Part shown: positions 1 through 10,350 of the stretch, in pieces
Layout of the letters: the number at the start of each line of letters is the position of its first letter
Numbering within the stretch: position 1 is the first letter of the stretch
Source: Spirulinaceae cyanobacterium SM2_1_0
GTDB lineage: Bacteria; Cyanobacteriota; Cyanobacteriia; Cyanobacteriales; Spirulinaceae
Assembly (NCBI GenBank): GCA_012031265.1
Contig: JAAUTY010000047.1
Location: 1-37,966, forward strand
Length of the DNA stretch: 37,966 nt
Direction of reading: 5' to 3'
The notes under the pieces: model-generated
Databases searched by the model: none
What the model was told of the DNA's origin: nothing
Seen by the model: the letters and a program-made list of their open reading frames with translations, nothing else
Made by a program: the position numbers and the translations under genes

Positions 1-301
1 AACTCCAATTGATTGGAAACAGCTCCGTGGTGAAGTTACTGCCGTAGTAAACGGCCTCTCCACTCGCTGGAGAACTCAATTGATTGGAAACCCGGTGGGT
101 GAGGAGCTTTCGCCTATTTTAGTACTCTCCACTCGCTGGAGAACTCAATTGATTGGAAACGGTTCCGGTCGTTGCCGACTCGGAGCGAATCTGGGCTCTC
201 CACTCGCTGGAGAACTCAATTGATTGGAAACCCCATTCCGACTAACGAATCGGATAAGTTGCGCGCTCTCCACTCGCTGTTGACGAAGGAAACCCAACTC
301 C
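1..301 (+). CRISPR. CRISPR array, distal (trailer) end
   Basis: Three identical 36-bp repeats lie at 56-91, 125-160 and 196-231. A partial, variant copy covers 1-20, with one extra C in the run before AATTGATTGGAAAC. A truncated final copy begins at 266. Spacers are 21-55, 92-124, 161-195 and 232-265 (33-35 nt). Each repeat contains a TCTCCA/TGGAGA stem with a CTCGC loop and ends in ATTGGAAAC, which fits the hairpin plus 8-nt handle of class 1 (type I or III) repeats processed by Cas6. The degenerate copy lies on the right, so the array reads on the plus strand and its leader and older cas neighbours lie left of the window. No cas genes adjoin it here. Subtype cannot be settled from the repeat alone. 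Confidence 0.95.
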
Positions 302-340
302 AACCCTTGTCGCTGTTGGGTTTCGCTAGGCTCAACCCAA
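289..340. repeat. Palindromic repeat abutting the truncated last CRISPR repeat
   Basis: GAAACCCAAC (289-298) pairs perfectly with GTTGGGTTTC (315-324), and a further CAACCCAA follows at 333-340. Sequences of the TTGGGTTTCG...CAACCCAA type are a familiar dispersed palindrome in cyanobacterial genomes. The final CRISPR repeat matches its consensus only for positions 266-279 and is replaced by this sequence almost at once. Confidence 0.6.
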
Positions 341-471
341 TCTACAAAAAGATGTGTCAGGCAGTCAGGGTCGCACCTTTGCGATCGCCATACGCAAGCC
401 GTCGGCAAAGATAGCCCGGTACAATTCCCCTGTACGCCTTGCTGCTACACCGACGACCCGACCATGCCCCC

Positions 472-1272
472 ATGCTCAACACCAATTGCCCCGGCTCGCT
501 GCGACTGAAAAGTGCTCTCTTCTGGGTGGGGGCGATCGCGCTTAGCCTCGCGGCCTGCCAACCGAAAACCGCGACCGACTCGCCGCCGCCCCCCAGTCCG
601 GCTGCAACATCAGTGCCAACCCCTTCACCGACGCCGTCTCCAACCCCAACCGCCGCCGCCGATCCGCAGGCGGCAGCGGCCCAGCGCGAGCAGGGTCTCG
701 ACTATCGCCAGCAGGGTCGCTTCCCGGAGGCGATCGCCGCCCTAGAGCGAGCAGTTGACCTCGATCCGGAGCATCTAGACGGCCGCGTCCTCCTGGGCTG
801 GACGCTGCACCTCGCCGACCGCCAGCCGGATGCGGCGACAGTTCTGGAAGCGGTGCTAGAACGCGATGCCGAGTCTGTCACGGCACTCAATGCGCTGGGG
901 ATTGTTTACTTGACGAGCGATCGCCTCGAGGCGGCGATCGCCACCCATGAGCGCGCCGCCGCACTCAAACCGGATAACGAGATCGCTTACTACAACTTGA
1001 GCTTGGCATACCATCGTCAGCAGGATTACGCAACCGCGATCGCACGGGGCGAGCGTGCTGCCGCACTCGAGCCTAGCAATCCGCATCCGCTGGTGGCTCT
1101 AGCGCTGATCTACTGGGATCAGGGGGAAATGCCGAGAGCGCGTGAATACTATCAACAGGCGATCGCCCTTGATGCCCGCTATCGCGATCGCGGCTTTCTC
1201 GCCCACCTACCGGACGCGGGTTTCAGCGAGTCGCAGTGGCGAACCACTGAAGAGATCCTTGCCGCCTTCTAG
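472..1272 (+). CDS. TPR-repeat lipoprotein
   Basis: This 266-residue protein is probably anchored by lipid to a membrane and exposes a TPR protein-binding scaffold. The N-terminus has a Lys/Arg pair, a hydrophobic stretch and a lipobox LAAC with Cys29 as the lipidation site. A Pro/Thr/Ser-rich linker of about 40 residues follows. Four to five TPR units then run to the C-terminus, with typical A-x-Y-x-L-x-L and ALxxxP spacings such as LxPDNEIAYYNLSLAYHR. An upstream in-frame TTG at 439 would add 11 residues, but ATG 472 places the signal peptide correctly. The partner is unknown, and there is no operon neighbour to suggest one. Confidence 0.85.
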   Translation: MLNTNCPGSLRLKSALFWVGAIALSLAACQPKTATDSPPPPSPAATSVPTPSPTPSPTPTAAADPQAAAAQREQGLDYRQQGRFPEAIAALERAVDLDPEHLDGRVLLGWTLHLADRQPDAATVLEAVLERDAESVTALNALGIVYLTSDRLEAAIATHERAAALKPDNEIAYYNLSLAYHRQQDYATAIARGERAAALEPSNPHPLVALALIYWDQGEMPRAREYYQQAIALDARYRDRGFLAHLPDAGFSESQWRTTEEILAAF

Positions 1273-1685
1273 ACGCTCATCGCGGCAGCAGCGAAGATTG
1301 CGTTTTTAGCGGTTGCGATCACCCATTTCGCCCGCCACACTGAAATCACCCTGGACGATCGCGAGTCGGTGCTTGGCCTCTGCGCCAGTATTGCCGCATG
1401 ATCTAGCTGCGACTCCGGCTTACATCAGCTTTGACCCAACTCTATGAAGATGGGATGCAGTTGATAACTTTCAATGTGAAGATTTGATGAAGCCAGCCCT
1501 TGATGACTCAGTATTTTTGAGGATCCGACTTGCCATTGGGGAGTTTGTCCGCTCTCCGGTCAGTATTTGCACAGATGCCCTTGACGCTTGCTCGCGGATT
1601 GAAAAATCGCGGGTGCGAGCGTTTGCTTGAAGCCTTGCTTCAGACGACTTGACCCGTGGTGTACTACTAAATAATTGCAATCATC
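1273..1685. other. Intergenic region, no gene seen
   Basis: This 413-bp gap lies between two plus-strand genes. A short inverted repeat, GAAGC/GCTTC, sits near 1630. A reverse-strand frame of 69 codons at 1471-1680 has no recognisable motif and is not annotated. The promoter of the PEP-CTERM gene should lie near the right end, but no convincing -35/-10 pair was found. Confidence 0.5.
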
Positions 1686-2648
1686 ATGAAAACTGTCGCG
1701 ATCGCGATCGGTACTGTTTTGCTCGTACCGACCACTACCCTAGCGGCCACACTTGGCTCGGTTAGTGATGTATCCCCCTTCGCTCCATTCAGTGTCACGG
1801 TTGGTTCTGATGCCGCCGCTCTGAAGTCAGAATTACTCGGCTCTGATCTCGCCCGCGCGACGGTTGGGGATCAAACCATCTTCATCGGCACGCAGCAGGT
1901 GAGTGGTATTAATCAAAACCCTTTTGCGATCAGCTTTCTGGGTGATACGGTGCAGTGGTTTGTCGATGACTACGAGACCGGCGGCCCCGACGGCCGCGGG
2001 GTTGGTATCGTCTGGGATGGCAGTGATAGCTTTTATTCCGCCTTCACTGTCGATGGTGGCGGCAGCGGTCTGGAAGACCTAACCAGCAACGGCTGGCTGT
2101 CCAGCTACGGCTCCGGTGGTGGTCCAAAAGTCACGGTGCTCGCCAAGCTGAGCGCCGCGACCGGCCTACAAGGGGCTGACCTGGACGGCATGGGGACGTT
2201 TGTTTACTCGGTCAGGCAGTCCGATGGCCAAACGAATACGCTGACCCCTGTGACTCCAACCGGCCTCTCCCTTGACGATGCCGGTAATGTCGTGCTCAAT
2301 GCTGATTCATTTTTTGCACCGCTCGGCATTGACAAGACCAACATGACCGAAGTGGACATCTCCGGTGGTTCGCCGTTTGACTATTGGATTGCTTTCGATC
2401 CAACCCTAGAGACTGCCCTCGGCGCTTGTGCCGAGGGTTGGGACGATCCGAATACGTCGGATGAATTTTGCGATACGGTCGGTTCCGGTGGTTCCGGTGG
2501 TGGTTCGGGTGGTTCGGGCGGTGGTTCCGGCGGTTCGGGTGGGGGGTCAACCTCGATCCCCGAACCTGCGTCCACGGTGGCGGTGTTGCTCTTGGGCGCG
2601 GCGGCTTGGCTGAAACAGCGGGGGCAGATGGGCGATCGCGCTCGTTAA
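1686..2648 (+). CDS. PEP-CTERM sorted exported protein with Gly/Ser linker
   Basis: This 320-residue protein begins with a signal peptide (MKTVAIAIGTVLLVPTTTLA, probable cleavage after residues 20-22). A beta-rich extracellular region of unknown function follows. It ends with a PEP-CTERM signal: IPEPAST, a hydrophobic helix (VAVLLLGAAAWL) and a basic tail (KQRG...RAR). Such tails are processed by an exosortase (EpsH/XrtA-type) and direct proteins to the cell surface or extracellular matrix. Between residues about 265 and 290 lies a flexible linker of repeated GGSGG units. No exosortase gene is in the window. The function of the globular part is not recognised. Confidence 0.85.
   Translation: MKTVAIAIGTVLLVPTTTLAATLGSVSDVSPFAPFSVTVGSDAAALKSELLGSDLARATVGDQTIFIGTQQVSGINQNPFAISFLGDTVQWFVDDYETGGPDGRGVGIVWDGSDSFYSAFTVDGGGSGLEDLTSNGWLSSYGSGGGPKVTVLAKLSAATGLQGADLDGMGTFVYSVRQSDGQTNTLTPVTPTGLSLDDAGNVVLNADSFFAPLGIDKTNMTEVDISGGSPFDYWIAFDPTLETALGACAEGWDDPNTSDEFCDTVGSGGSGGGSGGSGGGSGGSGGGSTSIPEPASTVAVLLLGAAAWLKQRGQMGDRAR
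2481..2550 (+). repeat. Gly-Ser coding tandem repeat
   Basis: About 70 bp of GGTTC(C/G)GG(T/C)GGT units encode the GGSGGGSGG linker of the PEP-CTERM protein. Units alternate between 6 and 9 bp. Such tracts are prone to slippage, so linker length may vary between strains. Confidence 0.85.
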
Positions 2649-2671
2649 CTCAATCGTCACTGAGCAAGCTC

Positions 2672-2704
2672 GCATCGGTAGCAGTGGCTTCTGGATACCG
2701 ATGT
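2672..2704. terminator. Hairpin between convergent genes
   Basis: CATCGGTA (2673-2680) pairs with TACCGATG (2696-2703) around a 15-nt loop that can itself form a CAG/CTG stem. It lies between the stop codons of the PEP-CTERM gene and lysC, which converge here. It has no U tract, so its role as a terminator is an inference. Confidence 0.4.
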
Positions 2705-2730
2705 GATCGCCCGTGCTTGTGGCGGCGCAT

Positions 2731-4539
<1,809 letters not shown>

Positions 4540-4754
4540 CCCTTTCTCCTGTGGCACGACTGGCGAGCGCGCCTGCGCCCAATGGCTTGCCCGGACTTGA
4601 CATTCTAATCTAGCAAACGGTAACTGATCGCCTCCCGCCGGGCATTGGCGGCTCGGATCGCCGCTCACTTCGTACCCGTTGCGCGGACGCCTCCGCAGAG
4701 CTTGGGGTTGGAACGAACCGTCGCACGGCGGTTATCTACACTCGTGACTCCCCC

Positions 4755-4790
4755 TTGACCTTGGTGACAATTAGAATAAAGTAATGAGGG
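4755..4790 (+). promoter_or_regulatory. Candidate sigma-70 type promoter and RBS for the YkvA-like gene
   Basis: TTGACC (4755-4760) and TAAAGT (4777-4782) are separated by 16 bp. GAGGG (4786-4790) lies 10 nt before the ATG at 4801. The RBS would then overlap the expected transcription start, so either the true -10 is the alternative TAGAAT at 4772 or the leader is very short. Confidence 0.4.
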
Positions 4791-4800
4791 CTTACCGCAC

Positions 4801-5100
4801 ATGGCAATTAGCATGAAATCACTCTACGACTGGTATCGGGCGATGCTCCGCAATCCCAAGTATCGTTGGTGGATTGTCTTGGGTAGCTTGGTATATCTAG
4901 TCAGTCCCCTCGATCTTTCCCCTGACATCCTGCCCATTGCCGGACAAATTGACGATATTGCCGTGCTGACACTCCTGCTGGCGGAAGTCTCGCAGATTGC
5001 GTTGGATTACTTCCGGCAGCGGCGGGGCGTCGAAGTGGCGGCTCAACCTGGGGCGGATGTGCCGACGGTGGATGTCAACGCGGTTGCGGCTGATGATTAG
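4801..5100 (+). CDS. YkvA family (DUF1232) small membrane protein
   Basis: The 99-residue product carries the DUF1232 signature: a Trp-rich start (RNPKYRWWIVLGSLVYLVSPLDL) followed by SPDILPIAGQIDDIAVL. This is one or two membrane-associated helices with the conserved PLDLSPD...G.iDD pattern. Members are widespread in bacteria and their biochemical role is not established. The tail after residue 75 is acidic and variable. An alternative start at Met5 is possible. The gene stands alone, upstream of the three-repeat protein. Confidence 0.85.
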   Translation: MAISMKSLYDWYRAMLRNPKYRWWIVLGSLVYLVSPLDLSPDILPIAGQIDDIAVLTLLLAEVSQIALDYFRQRRGVEVAAQPGADVPTVDVNAVAADD

Positions 5101-5170
5101 CGGGTAATCTCGAGTCGCGCGGTGCGAGTTCCTTTCCGCAGGTTCGCGGATTTCTCCTTGCGGTCTAGAC

Positions 5171-5200
5171 TATATAATCGGGTGTATCTGCTGAAGGGAA
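5171..5200 (+). promoter_or_regulatory. -10 box and RBS that decide the start of the three-repeat protein
   Basis: TATATAAT (5171-5178) is a near-consensus -10 element. GAAGGGAA (5193-5200) is a purine-rich RBS 5 nt before the ATG at 5206. No good -35 was found. The -10 element lies inside the longer open frame that begins at 5122, which argues against a start there. Confidence 0.5.
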
Positions 5201-5205
5201 GAGCC

Positions 5206-6498
5206 ATGGTGACACTATCCTTGATTGAGGAAATTACCAGTGCGCTCCAATGCGATCGCAACGCGACACGAATTAAGAAATTACTTGTCTGTGCTTGCCG
5301 CCGCCAGTGGTTGAACGACCCGGCGGCGTTGGCGCATCTGAGCTGGGCAGACTTGCTGATCGAGCTATACCACGGCAATGCTAGTCTCGATCAGCTCAGC
5401 GAGACCCTGTTTGGTGTCGTCAAACAACTGAGCCGCAAGGCCGAATATGCTCAGGTCGCCAGCACGCTGTTGAGCCACTGCGAGCGGCTCTATGATGAGC
5501 TAGAGACGACGCAGTTCACGCCAGCCGCCGCCGATCCCGAAAACACACAATTTCTCGGTGCGTCAGCGGCTGATGGCTATGCCACGGCGGCGACGGCGAT
5601 CGCCCATCATCCCGAAGCGCACCGCCTCCGCAAGCTCCTCTACTGCGCTACCTACGGCGAGTGGGAGAACGATAACGCGCTCCTCAGCCAGGTCAATCTC
5701 GCCGATTTGCTCGCGGTGCTGGTCTCCCACTACCCAAGCGCCGACTACCTGCAAGTCGCGCTCCAGGAAATTGTTCAGAACCTCAACCGCCGCACCCAAT
5801 ACACCCAACTCGCCGCCATCGTGATTGCGGCGGTGACACCGCTCTACGCCACGACGAGCACGGGTGAAATGGCAGCGGTGACCGGATTGCAGCCTCCCGC
5901 TGACGCGAGTGTTCCCAGTACCAGTGTCACGGATGCGATCGCCAATGACGAGCCAGTGACAGCGCTCAAGCTACCCCCACCACCAGCCACCTCAGTTGAC
6001 TCGGCAACGGCAGCCACCGAAGTGAAAGTAATGCTGACCCGCCACCGTCGCGATATCGACTTGCAGCCAAGCCCACCCAAGGGCGACGACACCACCAACT
6101 ACACACCAGCGAGCACGGCCACTGATTTCACAGCGACACCGCAAGTCCCGGCGACCTTACCCACCGTCAACCGCACCTACGATGCATTTAGCGTCCGGCT
6201 CGAGGTGATGAAATACGCCAATCCGCTGCGCGCCAAAATCCTCGCCTTCTCGACCTTGCACCACAAGTTCGAGGTCACGGGCAATGAATGGTCGAGTATG
6301 CGGACGCGCCCGTTTGATGAACTGCTCGCCAACTTGTACGAAACCTACGAACGCGCTGAGGATCTCGCCACCGAACTCTACGAAACCGCGAAGTATCTCG
6401 ACGCGCCTGAAGAAGATCAGCAGGCGGCGGCCGCAATTGTGCAAGCGCTGGAGCCGTTTTATAGCGATCGCCCTGCCCCCTCCCTCGCTCGCGCCTAG
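5206..6498 (+). CDS. Unrecognised protein with three alpha-helical repeat units
   Basis: The 430-residue product has no signal peptide or membrane segment. Three units of roughly 85-100 residues resemble one another: residues about 10-95, 125-210 and 330-415. Each starts near a short polar helix followed by RxKKLLxCA or RAKILAFST, then W or E-rich DPA/GNE, a (A/F)(D)LL(I/A)xLY segment, a helix ending in LN/LSR, and (Y)xQ(V/L)A...ERLY or ALEPFY. A Pro/Thr/Ala-rich low-complexity linker of about 110 residues separates units two and three. The pattern suggests a helical scaffold or sensor-like domain. I do not recognise the family and assign no function. Confidence 0.75.
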   Translation: MVTLSLIEEITSALQCDRNATRIKKLLVCACRRQWLNDPAALAHLSWADLLIELYHGNASLDQLSETLFGVVKQLSRKAEYAQVASTLLSHCERLYDELETTQFTPAAADPENTQFLGASAADGYATAATAIAHHPEAHRLRKLLYCATYGEWENDNALLSQVNLADLLAVLVSHYPSADYLQVALQEIVQNLNRRTQYTQLAAIVIAAVTPLYATTSTGEMAAVTGLQPPADASVPSTSVTDAIANDEPVTALKLPPPPATSVDSATAATEVKVMLTRHRRDIDLQPSPPKGDDTTNYTPASTATDFTATPQVPATLPTVNRTYDAFSVRLEVMKYANPLRAKILAFSTLHHKFEVTGNEWSSMRTRPFDELLANLYETYERAEDLATELYETAKYLDAPEEDQQAAAAIVQALEPFYSDRPAPSLARA

Positions 6499-6538
6499 CT
6501 TGGCAATATTATGATTCGAGCAGCATTTGTGTGGACTT

Positions 6539-7528
6539 ATGGATGCGAGCGAACTGATCCGGCGCTACGAAGCAGGGGAGACCGCCTTTAGGGGCGTGCA
6601 ACTACCGACCGCGCAGTTGCTGGGAGCTGATCTTATTGGCATCGATCTCCACAGCGCTGACCTGCACGGCGCGACCCTGATCTATGCCTACCTGAGCCGC
6701 GCCCGTCTCAACAAAGCCAACCTCGCGGGTGCGCGTCTCAGTGGCGCGAACTTGAACCAAGCCTCGTTGAGTGGGGCCAATTTGCACAATGCCGATCTGC
6801 ACGGCACCAGTCTGCAAGGCGCGGATCTACGCAGTGCTGATATCACCCTGGCAAATTTGCTGGATGCGAACTTGATCGATGCCGATCTGCGTGGCAGTGA
6901 CCTTAGCGGCGCGAATTTGACCGGGGCTTGCTTGCGGGGGGCCAATCTGCGTGAGGAGAAGCGCCTCTACACCGCGAACCTGGTTGGCGCGATCCTGACG
7001 CGGGTGGATTTGCAGGGGGCTGACCTCAAGGGAGCGAGTTTGCCGAAGGTCAATCTCAATGGGGCCAATCTGCGCGAGGTGAATTTTCGCGGTGCGGACT
7101 TGAGTGGGGCTGAGCTAGCCGGGGCGGACTTGCAGGGCGCTTTTTTGACCGAAGCCAACCTCAATGGAGCCAATTTGGCGGGCAGTAATCTCCAAAATGC
7201 CAAGCTCGAGCGAGCGCAGCTCAATGAAGCCAACCTCGCCAGTGCGAATCTGCACGCGGCGGTCTTGCCCGACAGCAAGCTGAGCAAGGCGGTAATGGAA
7301 AATGCTGACCTCAGTTGTACCCGCTTGAACCGCGCCGACCTCAGCCGCGCTAATCTTCGCAATGCCAATCTCAGTGAGGCGGACTTGGTAGAAGCCTATT
7401 GCGCTCGTGCCAACCTGACGGGAGCGAATCTCAGTCGTGCCAATCTGACGCGGGCGGAGATGAGCAGCGCCATCCTGACTTGGGTGGAGTGGTCAGGGGT
7501 GACTATGCCCGACGGCAGCGAGCGCTGA
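6539..7528 (+). CDS. Pentapeptide-repeat protein
   Basis: This 329-residue product is almost entirely A(D/N)LXX pentapeptide repeats, about 55 units in tandem from residue 25 to near the end. This predicts a long right-handed quadrilateral beta helix. The N-terminal 25 residues ([18 protein letters not shown]) form the usual cap found in cyanobacterial members. One interruption ([11 protein letters not shown]) lies near residue 145. ATG 6539 is preferred over a GTG 12 nt upstream because it begins the cap. Cyanobacteria encode many such proteins and most have no known function. Without a signal peptide it is probably cytoplasmic. Confidence 0.93.
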   Translation: MDASELIRRYEAGETAFRGVQLPTAQLLGADLIGIDLHSADLHGATLIYAYLSRARLNKANLAGARLSGANLNQASLSGANLHNADLHGTSLQGADLRSADITLANLLDANLIDADLRGSDLSGANLTGACLRGANLREEKRLYTANLVGAILTRVDLQGADLKGASLPKVNLNGANLREVNFRGADLSGAELAGADLQGAFLTEANLNGANLAGSNLQNAKLERAQLNEANLASANLHAAVLPDSKLSKAVMENADLSCTRLNRADLSRANLRNANLSEADLVEAYCARANLTGANLSRANLTRAEMSSAILTWVEWSGVTMPDGSER

Positions 7529-7617
7529 GCGGCGAATCGCTCTCTGGGGGCAGGGCGCGATCGCCCCGCAATGCTACAGTGTTTTTCGATGAACCGACAC
7601 ACCCCTATCCTGGAATC

Positions 7618-7839
7618 ATGGCTGCCAACAAAATGAAAAAAGGCGCACTCGTCCGCGCCGTTCGCGAGAAGCTCGAGGCGAGCCTAGAAGCAACGGCAAG
7701 TGATCCGCGCTTTCCGCCTTATATCTTCGAGACCAAAGGTGCCGTGGTGGATGTTGACGACGAGTATGCCCTCGTGCAGTTTTTTGTGCCAACCCCGAAT
7801 ATCTGGTTTCGCATCGACCAACTAGAACTGGTCGATTAA
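7618..7839 (+). CDS. ndhO: NAD(P)H-quinone oxidoreductase subunit O
   Basis: This 73-residue protein matches NdhO, a small peripheral subunit of the cyanobacterial and chloroplast NDH-1 complex, which takes part in cyclic electron flow, respiration and CO2 uptake at the thylakoid. The diagnostic segments are [30 protein letters not shown] and [13 protein letters not shown]. Length and start agree with the family. An open frame continues upstream to 7399 but overlaps the pentapeptide gene and is not part of NdhO. The gene is monocistronic, closed by a strong hairpin at 7948-7981. Confidence 0.95.
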   Translation: MAANKMKKGALVRAVREKLEASLEATASDPRFPPYIFETKGAVVDVDDEYALVQFFVPTPNIWFRIDQLELVD

Positions 7840-7947
7840 CGCCGTTCTGACGCGCCCTCGCAGTATGAAGCCGCCACAGCAGGGCTACCAAATTGATGCC
7901 AGATTGCTCATTGTCGAGTCTGGGAAATTGCGCTCGATCCCAAAAAC

Positions 7948-7981
7948 TAAAGGGGTAGGAACTTGAGTTCCTACCCCTTTA
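7948..7981. terminator. Bidirectional rho-independent terminator
   Basis: A perfect 15-bp stem (7948-7962 with 7967-7981) closes a TTGA loop. The stem reads TAAAGGGGTAGGAAC on the left arm. A-rich sequence precedes it and TTTAA closes it, so it can work on both strands for ndhO (plus) and the convergent PEP-CTERM gene (minus). Confidence 0.9.
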
Positions 7982-8033
7982 ATTCAGGATTGCACGTCAG
8001 TGGGAGATCGACGCAGCAGCCTCGCTCAATAAC

Positions 8034-8783
8034 CTAGGCGGCGCGGCGACGACGAGCGGCAACCAATGCACCACCGACAACACCCAGACCGAGCATCAGA
8101 CCCGGCTCCGGCACGTCAGCCGCTTGGATGCCAGCGATGGAGTAGTCGCTGTAGCGGTAGGAATCACCCTTCATCTCAACGCTGTTAAAGGTGATGGCGT
8201 CCACCAACAGGTCACCGAAGGGGTTGAGGATGCTGTACATACCGCCACCCTCTTCAGTGGAGGCGCTCACGGCATTGACAATCGAAGTAACACCGCCGAA
8301 TGTCCACTCAGCCGTGGTGTCGCCTAGGATGGTCAGCGTGCCGATCATATCGCCGACCGCGATTTCAGCCACCTCGAAGACCTTGTCGCCGAACACATTC
8401 GGCTGATACATGAAGGCAAGATCGATCGACTTAATCACTTTAGCAACTTCCAGGGTTGCGGTGATTTCTTCGCCGTAGTCGATTTCTTCGAGCGTACCTT
8501 CGCCGGGGGAGGGGTCGCCGTAGACGCCGACAGCAGTTACACCGTTAACGGTCTTGGAGCTCAGGAAGCCGCCGAGGCTACCAACTTCGCCGTCCTTGGT
8601 GACCGTTAGCGTGAAGCCATCAGCCGTGGTGCAGGACTTCAGTTCGTCGGTGTGCTCGATGCCACCGCAAGCGCCAACCGCTTCGCCGCTGGTGAAGTTG
8701 AAGGCTTGAGCTGGTACGGCAGTTGCAGCGAGAGCACCGCTTGCGAGTACACCGGTCAGAATTGCTTTGGTTTGGAATTTCAT
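8034..8783 (-). CDS. PEP-CTERM sorted exported protein
   Basis: This 249-residue protein has a classical signal peptide (KAILTGVLASGALAATAV, cleavage after PAQA at residue 27). A beta-rich domain of about 190 residues with two cysteines near its start follows. The C-terminus is canonical PEP-CTERM: VPEPGLMLGLGVVGGALVA and then ARRRRAA. It is probably exported and released or anchored at the surface after exosortase processing. The globular part is not assigned to a function. It is less Gly-rich than the other PEP-CTERM protein in the window, and the two share no obvious similarity beyond the sorting tail. Confidence 0.88.
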   Translation of the reverse strand: MKFQTKAILTGVLASGALAATAVPAQAFNFTSGEAVGACGGIEHTDELKSCTTADGFTLTVTKDGEVGSLGGFLSSKTVNGVTAVGVYGDPSPGEGTLEEIDYGEEITATLEVAKVIKSIDLAFMYQPNVFGDKVFEVAEIAVGDMIGTLTILGDTTAEWTFGGVTSIVNAVSASTEEGGGMYSILNPFGDLLVDAITFNSVEMKGDSYRYSDYSIAGIQAADVPEPGLMLGLGVVGGALVAARRRRAA

Positions 8784-8784
8784 T

Positions 8785-8800
8785 GTTACCTCGTTACCTC
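8785..8800 (-). promoter_or_regulatory. Duplicated Shine-Dalgarno element GAGGTAAC
   Basis: On the minus strand the 8-mer GAGGTAAC occurs twice head to tail, ending 1 nt before the ATG of the PEP-CTERM gene at 8783. The proximal copy puts GAGG 6 nt from the start and the distal copy 14 nt away. The duplication may be accidental or may favour ribosome loading. Confidence 0.5.
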
Positions 8801-9344
8801 AGTAGTCTAGAAAAGAACGCTTTAACTTTACTCTCTGGCTGCTTCTTTAAGGCTCTGTAAGACCTTGTTTGTCCTGGCAATACCAAGTAACTGCTGCGGT
8901 ATGACTATGCGAGCAATTTGGAATGTTGCCGAGGAGGGTCAAGGGCTAGAAGTCCTACAGGAACCGGGCTTTGGGTTAGCGCGCTAGGAGGCGCTATTGC
9001 CTTCACCCTCTCACATAATACTGGAGACATTGAGGGAACGTATGTGGATTCGGTAAAGATTCACCATTATCAGAAGACGATTTTGTGAAGTTTTGGAGAA
9101 TTGCTCGGGGGTCGCCAAAAGTAACCGTAAATTCTTTGATTAACCCCGAAAGAGTGACGCAAAATGGCTGAATTTCTCTGGGTTAATACGGAGCTATCCT
9201 GAATATTCTCTGGTTCCCAGTAAATCTACGGCCGCACTTTGGCTGGAATCACTCCGCCAAATGTCAGCCCAAGTCGCTGGGCGGTAAAGCTTGCCAGCGT
9301 CACGGCTAGCGGGCGATCGCGAGTCTGATATCTGACTGTCTGGC
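8801..9344. other. Long intergenic region, no gene seen
   Basis: This gap of more than 500 bp separates two minus-strand genes. It is more AT-rich than its surroundings and should hold the promoter of the PEP-CTERM gene, but no clear -35/-10 pair is visible on either strand. A short inverted sequence GCGC...GGCGC occurs near 8980. No conserved coding frame or RNA gene was recognised. Confidence 0.5.
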
Positions 9345-10043
9345 TCAGTCGTCGCGTGATCGCTGTTGCTGCCAGGTTTGCCAGAGGTCGGGGCGGCGAT
9401 CGCGCGTGCGTTGATATTGCTGTACCTGTCGCCAACTGGCGATCGCGCCGTGATCACCAGAGCGCAGGACATCGGGCACGGCCCAGCCGCGAAACACCGC
9501 CGGTCGGGTGTACTGCGGATAGTCGAGCAAGCCGCCCTCGAAGCTCTCGGCTTTGAGAGACTCGACTTTACCCACTGTGCCAGGGCGCAATCGCACGACC
9601 CCATTGAGGAGCGCCAGCGCCGGGATCTCGCCGCAGGTCAGCACGAAGTCGCCCAACGAAATCTCCCGCGTCGCTAGGTAGCGCACACGCTCATCGACGC
9701 CTTCGTAGTGACCGCAAATGATCACGATCTGCTCGCAGTCGGCTAGTTCACTGAGCAGCGCCTGGGTCAGTGGCTCGCCTTGGGGCGTCATCAGTACCAC
9801 CTCGCGGCGGGGCAGTACGGGTAGCGACTCGACGGCTGCGAACAGCGGTTCCGGCTTCAGCACCATGCCGACGCCGCCGCCGTAGGGTTCGTCATCGACA
9901 CGGCGGTGTTTGTCCAGGGCGAAGTCGCGGGGGTTGGTGCAGTGGACGGTGGCGATTTGCTTGGCGATCGCCTTCCCCAACAAACTGGTCTGGAGCGGCG
10001 ACTCGAAAAATTCTGGGAACAGGGTGATGATGTCGAAGCGCAT
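9345..10043 (-). CDS. trmD: tRNA (guanine-N1)-methyltransferase
   Basis: TrmD methylates G37 of tRNAs that read CNN codons, using S-adenosylmethionine, and so prevents +1 frameshifting. The 232-residue protein shows the SPOUT-fold signatures: RFDIITLFPEFF at the start, DEPYGGGVGMVLKPEP, IICGHYEGVDERV (trefoil-knot SAM site), EISLGDFVLTCGEIPAL, and SFEGGLLDYPQYTRPAVFRG. The length is typical for the family, with a slightly extended basic tail. It is transcribed away from cphB and is not in the usual rimM-trmD-rplS order. Confidence 0.97.
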   Translation of the reverse strand: MRFDIITLFPEFFESPLQTSLLGKAIAKQIATVHCTNPRDFALDKHRRVDDEPYGGGVGMVLKPEPLFAAVESLPVLPRREVVLMTPQGEPLTQALLSELADCEQIVIICGHYEGVDERVRYLATREISLGDFVLTCGEIPALALLNGVVRLRPGTVGKVESLKAESFEGGLLDYPQYTRPAVFRGWAVPDVLRSGDHGAIASWRQVQQYQRTRDRRPDLWQTWQQQRSRDD

Positions 10044-10076
10044 CGCCGAAAGGTAAGGGAGGGCGGCTGAGTTGAG

Positions 10077-10117
10077 ACTGAATCAACGCGAGTGAATAAT
10101 CTGAAACTGAATCAACG
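10077..10117. repeat. Direct repeat between trmD and cphB
   Basis: The 12-mer ACTGAATCAACG occurs at 10077-10088 and 10106-10117, a 29-bp period (just under three helical turns). It lies in the divergent region between trmD and cphB and could be a pair of operator half-sites. No regulator is identified. Confidence 0.45.
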
Positions 10118-10350
10118 GTGAGCAGCTTGGGGTCAGTTGATCGGGTGATCGCGCTGTCAAGGCAAGCGTGCAGATGTATCCGGGTCGCCCGGAGGAACGG
10201 ATCTGATCCGGTGTGTCGCGGCCTAACCCAGCCTCTCCCCTTGCCCCCTCCTGGGGGTTCGAGATAAAGTGGCTGTCTGATCAGACGCACACCAAAAAAG
10301 TTCTAGATTATTGATCTGACGATCTCCATGCTACGTCCGTAAGTCGTTCT

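Noticed and set aside
7399-7617. N-terminal extension of the ndhO frame
   Set aside because: It overlaps the pentapeptide-repeat gene in another frame and is absent from NdhO proteins.
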